From an uncultured Holophagales bacterium (GTDB lineage: Bacteria > Acidobacteriota > Thermoanaerobaculia > UBA5066): a DNA stretch of 8,949 bases. This document shows positions 5,013-8,949 of this stretch, one piece after another. Under the pieces are notes generated by a model, which was not told where the DNA came from, made no database searches, and saw only the letters and a program-made list of their open reading frames with translations. The DNA is taken from positions 1 to 8,949 of the forward strand of contig CALBDV010000229.1 of assembly GCA_937927565.1 (NCBI GenBank). Direction: 5' to 3'. A program made the translations under genes and the position numbers. Each line of letters starts with the position of its first letter. Positions within the stretch are counted from its first letter, which is position 1.

Positions 5013-7607
5013 TCAGAAGGTCGTGCCGATCGAGAACTGGAAGTCGCTCCTCTTTTCGACGACCAGCGGGACCCCGCCCTGCCCCTTGATCACCTTCGGG
5101 TCCAGGTTGACACCGTAGATGAAGCGGAGCGGAGCCTGGAAGATCGGCAGGAACATCCGGAACTCTGCACCCGCCGACATCCGCATCTTCAGCGGGTTGA
5201 CGGACTGGCCCTCGAGCCAGGCGTTCCCCGCGTCGAAGAAGACGACGAACTTCAACGGCCCGGCGACGTAGTAGACCGCTTCCAGGTTGAGGACGAGGTA
5301 CTTGTCGCCTCCGAGGAGAGCTCCCTGCTCGTTGAAGTACGCCTGGTCGTTGTCGTTGAGCGGGTAGATGCTCCCGTACTCGAAGGCCCGAACCGACCGA
5401 TCGCCGCCGATCCGGAAGCGCTCGAAGATCGGGATCTCCTGCCCGTCGTAGGGGCGAACCATCCCCCCTTCCACATTGACCGCCACGTGCGACTTGCGGG
5501 TGAGGGTGCGGTAGATCGTGGCGTTTCCCACCGGCTTGACGTAGGAAAAATCCCCGCCGAGGGGGCCACCGGCAACCGTCATCGTCAGGCCGAGCCGCCG
5601 TCCGCGGGTCGGGTCGAACGGGTCGTTCCGGCTGTCGTAACGGTAACCGGGCGCCACTGCCGACGTGCGGCCGACGTAGTCGGCGTAGGCGCGGGGAGGG
5701 ATGCCGGCTCCGGGCGGCGCCGGCGCGGGAAAGACCTCGTACCGGCTCTTCGTGTCTATGTAGCTGTAGAAGAACGAGACGCCGTCGAAAAGGCCCAACC
5801 CGAGACCGATGGATGCGTTCAGCCCCCTGGATTCCTGGTCGACGTCCGCGTACTCGAGGGACCGGTTGAAGATGGACCCGCCGATGGACATCCGCTTGTC
5901 CAGGAACCACGGTTCGACGAACGACAGGTCGAAGAAGTTCGAGTAGCCCCCGCGCTGGAACTGGACTCCGATCGTGTCGCCGCGACCGAGGAAGTTCCTC
6001 GTGGAAAACGAGAACTGCCCGAAGATCCCGTCGAGCTGGGAGTAGCCGGCCCCGAACTGGACCTCGTTCCGGTTCGTGTCGACTCCCTTGATCGTGACGT
6101 CGACGGCCTTCTTCTCGGAATCGACCTTGAATTCCGGGTCTTCCTCGATCTTGAAGTAGCCGAGCTGGGTGATCTTGAAGAGCCCCTTCTTGAACGACTC
6201 CATGTCGAGGACGTCACCTTCGAAGAGCTGCAGCTCCCGGCGCAGGACCTTGTCCTTCGTCGTCTTGTTCCCGACGAACTCGACGCGCCCGACGCGGAAC
6301 TGGTCGCCCTCGGTCACGCGGATCGTCACGTCGACGATGTTCCCCTTGCCCGGGCGCTCGACGTACTCGGGGTTCATGAAGGCGTAGATGTAGCCCCGGC
6401 CCCGGTAGATCTCGTCCAGCGTCTTCATCCCGTCCGTGAGGATGGCGCGGCCGAGGGGCTTGCCCGCCTCCCAGGGGAAGAACCGGAGGAGCCGATCCGG
6501 CGGAAACACGGTCGTGCCCTCGATCTTCAGCTCGCCGAAGTAGTACCGCTCCCCTTCGACGATGGGGATCTGGATCCTCGCGCGCCTCTTGACCTTCTCC
6601 CGGCGCGTCTCCTGCGGATTGGCGACGAAGGTCTCGATGACCGGGTCCTTGACGACGATGTCCTTGTAGCCCGCGTTCTGGTAGATCCTCTTGACCAGCT
6701 CGATGTCTTCCTCGTAGGAGGCCTGGTTGTAGACGTCCTTCGAATCCCAGAACTGGTAGAAGTTCGACTCGCGCGTCTTCTTCATCGCGTAGTAGAGACG
6801 CCGGTCCGAGAAGACGGTGTTGCCGGTGAAGTCGATATCGTCGATCTTGATCTTGTCTCCCTCGTCCACGAGGAAGACGACGCGGCGCTCGTTCTCTCCC
6901 ATCGGCTCGATGGCCGTGTCGACCACCGCCGAACGGAACCCCTCGGTGCGGTAGGCGTCGGTGAGGACGGACTTTCCCTTGGAGACGTCCCGGAGCGAGA
7001 CGGGCGAACCGACCCGGATCTCGACTTTCCCTTCCTTGAGCTTGTCCTTGAGCTGAGAGGTCGTCAGCTTCTTGTTGCCGCGGAACTCCAGGTCGGAGAC
7101 CCGCGGCCTCTCGACGACGACCGCGACGAGCCGGACACCCCCCTGGGCCGCTTCCTTCTCGATGCTGAGATCCTCGAAGAGGCCCGAATCCCAGAGCTTC
7201 TGGAACGACCGGCGCAGCTGCCCGGCGTCGTAGGGATCGCCGGCCTTCACTCCGAGGTAGAAACCGATGGTCTCGGCGGTGACGGTCTTTCCGCCCCGGA
7301 CGACGATCTCGATGATTCGCTCGGAGGTGCCTGGCGCTTCCGTGCTGAGAACGGGTGTGGCCGGGAGAGCCCCGGCCATGGGAGAGGTCGTCGGGGCAAG
7401 CCCGCCCGGCCTGAGGTCGAGCGTGGCGGGAGGAGGCGTGGGCACCGGAGCGGGGGAAGGCTCCGTCTGGGCCAGGGCCGCAGCCGGGTAGAGGAGGATC
7501 CACACCAGCGCCAGAACGGCCGGCCGAAAGGAACGGGGCGAAGCGACGGCGACGGACAGGGCGGGACCGGCGACGGCCGGCGTCGCCGGGAGGGGGGTTT
7601 CCTTCAC
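5013..7607 (-). CDS. bamA: BamA, outer-membrane protein assembly factor (Omp85 family)
   Basis: Central subunit of the BAM complex, which folds and inserts beta-barrel proteins into the outer membrane. From the GTG at 7607 the product is 864 aa (E. coli about 810). Order: signal peptide with a long N-region (hydrophobic core about 31-45, cleavage after ALA at 46); a Pro/Thr-rich linker (47-97); five POTRA domains at about 98-167, 169-252, 253-352, 355-435 and 439-510, each with the usual 'hydrophobic strand, F/I-x-G-N/G' start; then a 16-strand-type barrel (514-864) with GAGYSQLDG, the loop-6 motif as VRAF (739-742) where VRGF is usual, and the C-terminal beta-signal FQFSIGTTF. I chose GTG 7607 because it lies just past the clpC stop and is the last start before the signal peptide; the spacing to the weak AAGG is short. 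An upstream GTG at 7691 would overlap clpC by 79 bases and delay the signal peptide. An independent product annotated simply as an Omp85 protein is the only alternative. Confidence 0.95.
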   Translation of the reverse strand: MKETPLPATPAVAGPALSVAVASPRSFRPAVLALVWILLYPAAALAQTEPSPAPVPTPPPATLDLRPGGLAPTTSPMAGALPATPVLSTEAPGTSERIIEIVVRGGKTVTAETIGFYLGVKAGDPYDAGQLRRSFQKLWDSGLFEDLSIEKEAAQGGVRLVAVVVERPRVSDLEFRGNKKLTTSQLKDKLKEGKVEIRVGSPVSLRDVSKGKSVLTDAYRTEGFRSAVVDTAIEPMGENERRVVFLVDEGDKIKIDDIDFTGNTVFSDRRLYYAMKKTRESNFYQFWDSKDVYNQASYEEDIELVKRIYQNAGYKDIVVKDPVIETFVANPQETRREKVKRRARIQIPIVEGERYYFGELKIEGTTVFPPDRLLRFFPWEAGKPLGRAILTDGMKTLDEIYRGRGYIYAFMNPEYVERPGKGNIVDVTIRVTEGDQFRVGRVEFVGNKTTKDKVLRRELQLFEGDVLDMESFKKGLFKITQLGYFKIEEDPEFKVDSEKKAVDVTIKGVDTNRNEVQFGAGYSQLDGIFGQFSFSTRNFLGRGDTIGVQFQRGGYSNFFDLSFVEPWFLDKRMSIGGSIFNRSLEYADVDQESRGLNASIGLGLGLFDGVSFFYSYIDTKSRYEVFPAPAPPGAGIPPRAYADYVGRTSAVAPGYRYDSRNDPFDPTRGRRLGLTMTVAGGPLGGDFSYVKPVGNATIYRTLTRKSHVAVNVEGGMVRPYDGQEIPIFERFRIGGDRSVRAFEYGSIYPLNDNDQAYFNEQGALLGGDKYLVLNLEAVYYVAGPLKFVVFFDAGNAWLEGQSVNPLKMRMSAGAEFRMFLPIFQAPLRFIYGVNLDPKVIKGQGGVPLVVEKRSDFQFSIGTTF

Positions 7608-7612
7608 GCGCC

Positions 7613-8949
7613 TTACCGCCCGGGCACGATCGCGGCCGACGAGCGGACGAGAACCTTCAGTTCGTTGTCGATCACTGTCACTTCCAGGCACTCGAGCTGC
7701 TCCCGGGCACCGATAAGCAATTCGGATACCGCATCCTCCACGTGTCTCTGGATCGTCCGCCTGAGCGGCCGGGCTCCCGAGTGGACATCCTGCCCCGACA
7801 TCGAAAGGAGCCAGTCGACGGCCAGCTGGTCGGCCACGAGGTCCAGGCCGCGGTGCTTCAGCGTCTCGGCGACGTCGTCGAGCAGGAGGCGGCAGATCGC
7901 CCGCAGGTTGTCCGTCGAGAGCGGGTTGAAGACGATGACCTCGTCGATCCGGTTCGTGAACTCGGGCGAGAACTCCCGCCGGAGCTCCTTCAGGACCATC
8001 TCCTCCACCTCGCGCGCCGGAGGAGCGTTCTTGCCGTCGCCGAACCCCACGCGCGCCTGGTTCACGAGGAACTTCGTCCCGATGTTCGACGTCATGATGA
8101 TGAGCGTGTTCTTGAAGTCGACCGTGTTGCCGTAGGCGTCGGTCAGCTGGCCGTCCTCCAGGATCTGCAGGAGGAGGTTCGCGATGTCGGGGTGCGCCTT
8201 CTCGATCTCGTCGAGGAGGATGACGGAGTAGGGCTGCCGGCGGATCCGCTCCGTGAGCTGCCCACCTTCCTCGTGCCCGACGTAGCCCGGGGGGGATCCG
8301 ATGAGCTTGGAGACGGCGTGCTTCTCCATGTACTCCGACATGTCGAACCGGACCAGCGCCTTCTGGTTGTCGAACAGGAACTCCGCGATCCGCCGGGCGA
8401 CCTCGGTCTTCCCGACGCCCGATGGCCCAAGGAAGATGAACGACCCCATCGGGCGGTTCGGGTTCTTGACCCCGAGGCGGGAGCGCCGGATGGCCCTGGA
8501 GATGGCCTCGACGGCCCGGTCCTGGCCGATGACCCGCTTCTTGAGCGTCGTCTCCATGTTCAGGAGCTTCTCGGCTTCCTCGACCTGGATCGACGTGACC
8601 GGAATCCCGGTCCAGCTCGCGATGATCTCCTCGATGTCGGCGCGGACGACCTCGGTGAACGAGCTCTCGTCGAGCTGCGCGCCGCGCGTCCGCTCGATCT
8701 CCTCCTTGATCTCGACCTCTCGCTCGCGGAGCGAGACGGCGCGCTCGAAGTCCTTCTCGGAGATCGCCTTCTTCATCTCCTTGACGATCTGCCGGGCCTC
8801 GTTCTCGAGACGGCGGAGGTTCTGGGTGTCCGCCGTCATCCGGAGCTTGACCTTGGCGCCCGCCTCGTCCAGGAGGTCGATCGCCTTGTCCGGAAAGAAG
8901 CGGTCGGGGATGTAGCGGCTCGACTGGTAGACGGCGGCCTTCACCGCGT
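7613..8949 (-). CDS. clpC: ClpC-type AAA+ ATPase, C-terminal part, 5'-truncated by the window edge
   Basis: Hsp100/Clp unfoldase that feeds substrates to the ClpP protease. About 445 C-terminal residues are visible; the frame runs off the right edge, so the N-domain and first ATPase domain are missing. Numbering from the internal GTG codon at 8944: end of the first AAA module (DRFFPDKAIDLLDEAGAKVKLR, 14-35); a short middle segment with a UVR-type motif (about 60-84, KDFERAVSLREREVEIKEEI); SWTGIPV (110-116); Walker A GPSGVGKT (173-180); Walker B VILLDE (241-246); pore loop GYVG (220-223); a VGF loop (299-301) matching the ClpP-docking tripeptide; arginine finger in FTNRIDE (329-335); sensor 2 GARPLRR (390-396). 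The middle segment of about 75 residues is far shorter than ClpB's coiled-coil domain, and ClpB lacks the ClpP loop, so ClpC fits best. TAA is five bases before the bamA start. Confidence 0.88.
   Translation of the reverse strand, partial: AVKAAVYQSSRYIPDRFFPDKAIDLLDEAGAKVKLRMTADTQNLRRLENEARQIVKEMKKAISEKDFERAVSLREREVEIKEEIERTRGAQLDESSFTEVVRADIEEIIASWTGIPVTSIQVEEAEKLLNMETTLKKRVIGQDRAVEAISRAIRRSRLGVKNPNRPMGSFIFLGPSGVGKTEVARRIAEFLFDNQKALVRFDMSEYMEKHAVSKLIGSPPGYVGHEEGGQLTERIRRQPYSVILLDEIEKAHPDIANLLLQILEDGQLTDAYGNTVDFKNTLIIMTSNIGTKFLVNQARVGFGDGKNAPPAREVEEMVLKELRREFSPEFTNRIDEVIVFNPLSTDNLRAICRLLLDDVAETLKHRGLDLVADQLAVDWLLSMSGQDVHSGARPLRRTIQRHVEDAVSELLIGAREQLECLEVTVIDNELKVLVRSSAAIVPGR

Larger units (their letters stand above)
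1965..8949 (-). other. Envelope-biogenesis cluster clpC-bamA-skp-lpxD-fabZ-lpxA
   Basis: All six genes read leftward. Gaps are 5 bp (clpC/bamA), 167 bp (bamA/skp), 5 bp (skp/lpxD), -4 bp (lpxD/fabZ) and 0 bp (fabZ/lpxA). The bamA-skp-lpxD-fabZ-lpxA order is the conserved outer-membrane cluster of many diderm bacteria. Tight junctions and stop-start overlaps support cotranscription and translational coupling at least from skp to lpxA. Whether clpC-bamA joins the same transcript across the structured spacer cannot be told from sequence. Confidence 0.8.

Noticed and set aside
4846..5910. 354-codon minus-strand frame overlapping the bamA barrel
   Set aside because: It is out of frame with bamA, Arg/Pro/Gly-rich and without domain signature. 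Only its last 43 codons lie in the spacer, and these are reported as a low-interest finding.
7608..7691. Upstream GTG start for bamA at 7691
   Set aside because: GGGAG lies about ten bases upstream, but this start would overlap clpC by 79 bases and place 28 extra charged residues before an already long signal-peptide N-region. GTG 7607, just after the clpC stop, is the simpler start.
5004..8135. 1043-codon open frame on the plus strand opposite bamA and clpC
   Set aside because: It is antisense to two well-supported genes, its translation is dominated by Asp, Val, Leu, Arg and Glu with no recognisable domain, and such frames are expected opposite high-GC genes with G/C-biased third positions.
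1..8949. Search for CRISPR arrays, tRNA or rRNA genes, insertion sequences and attachment sites
   Set aside because: No regularly spaced repeats, cloverleaf-like segments, transposase motifs or terminal inverted repeats with target duplications were seen. The only non-coding gaps are 174 and 167 bases.

Overview
The window is a high-GC, tightly packed chromosomal segment from a Gram-negative (diderm, lipid A-making) bacterium. It carries housekeeping genes only, with no mobile element, CRISPR array, tRNA or rRNA seen. A ClpC-type unfoldase directly followed by bamA, skp, lpxD, fabZ and lpxA, together with the high GC and the sequence style of BamA and Skp, makes an Acidobacteriota-like organism my best guess. 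Another deep-branching diderm phylum, such as a former deltaproteobacterial lineage, remains possible; this is inference only.

Left part (+ strand, 1-1790): the C-terminal ~595 codons of an EF-G family translation GTPase, whose first G motifs lie off the left edge. It ends in a GC-rich hairpin with a GCAA tetraloop (1817-1840), the likely terminator. Between this gene and the convergent lpxA lie 174 bp (1791-1964) holding two copies of a short palindrome-forming repeat. The second copy forms a very strong hairpin four bases past the lpxA stop codon.

Right part (- strand, 8949 down to 1965): six genes reading leftward, clpC (5' end off the right edge) - bamA - skp/ompH - lpxD - fabZ - lpxA. 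The junctions are 5 bp (clpC/bamA), 167 bp (bamA/skp), 5 bp (skp/lpxD), a 4-bp ATGA overlap (lpxD/fabZ) and an abutting TGA|ATG (fabZ/lpxA). The last four genes are therefore almost certainly one translationally coupled unit. The only real break is the structured bamA-skp spacer, which carries a third, degenerate copy of the repeat at the bamA 3' end.

Functionally the minus-strand cluster builds the outer membrane. Skp escorts unfolded outer-membrane proteins across the periplasm and BamA folds and inserts them. LpxA and LpxD perform the first and third acylation-pathway steps of lipid A synthesis. FabZ draws on the same 3-hydroxyacyl-ACP pool for fatty acid elongation. ClpC, a cytoplasmic AAA+ unfoldase, heads the cluster, which hints at linked protein quality control.

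I found no evidence of a previously undescribed system. The points most worth a second look are the repeated intergenic palindrome, the VRAF (not VRGF) motif in BamA, an Arg in place of a conserved His in LpxA, an NRMD version of the EF-G G4 motif, and the structured bamA-skp spacer. The many long open frames on the opposite strand or in other frames look like high-GC shadows.
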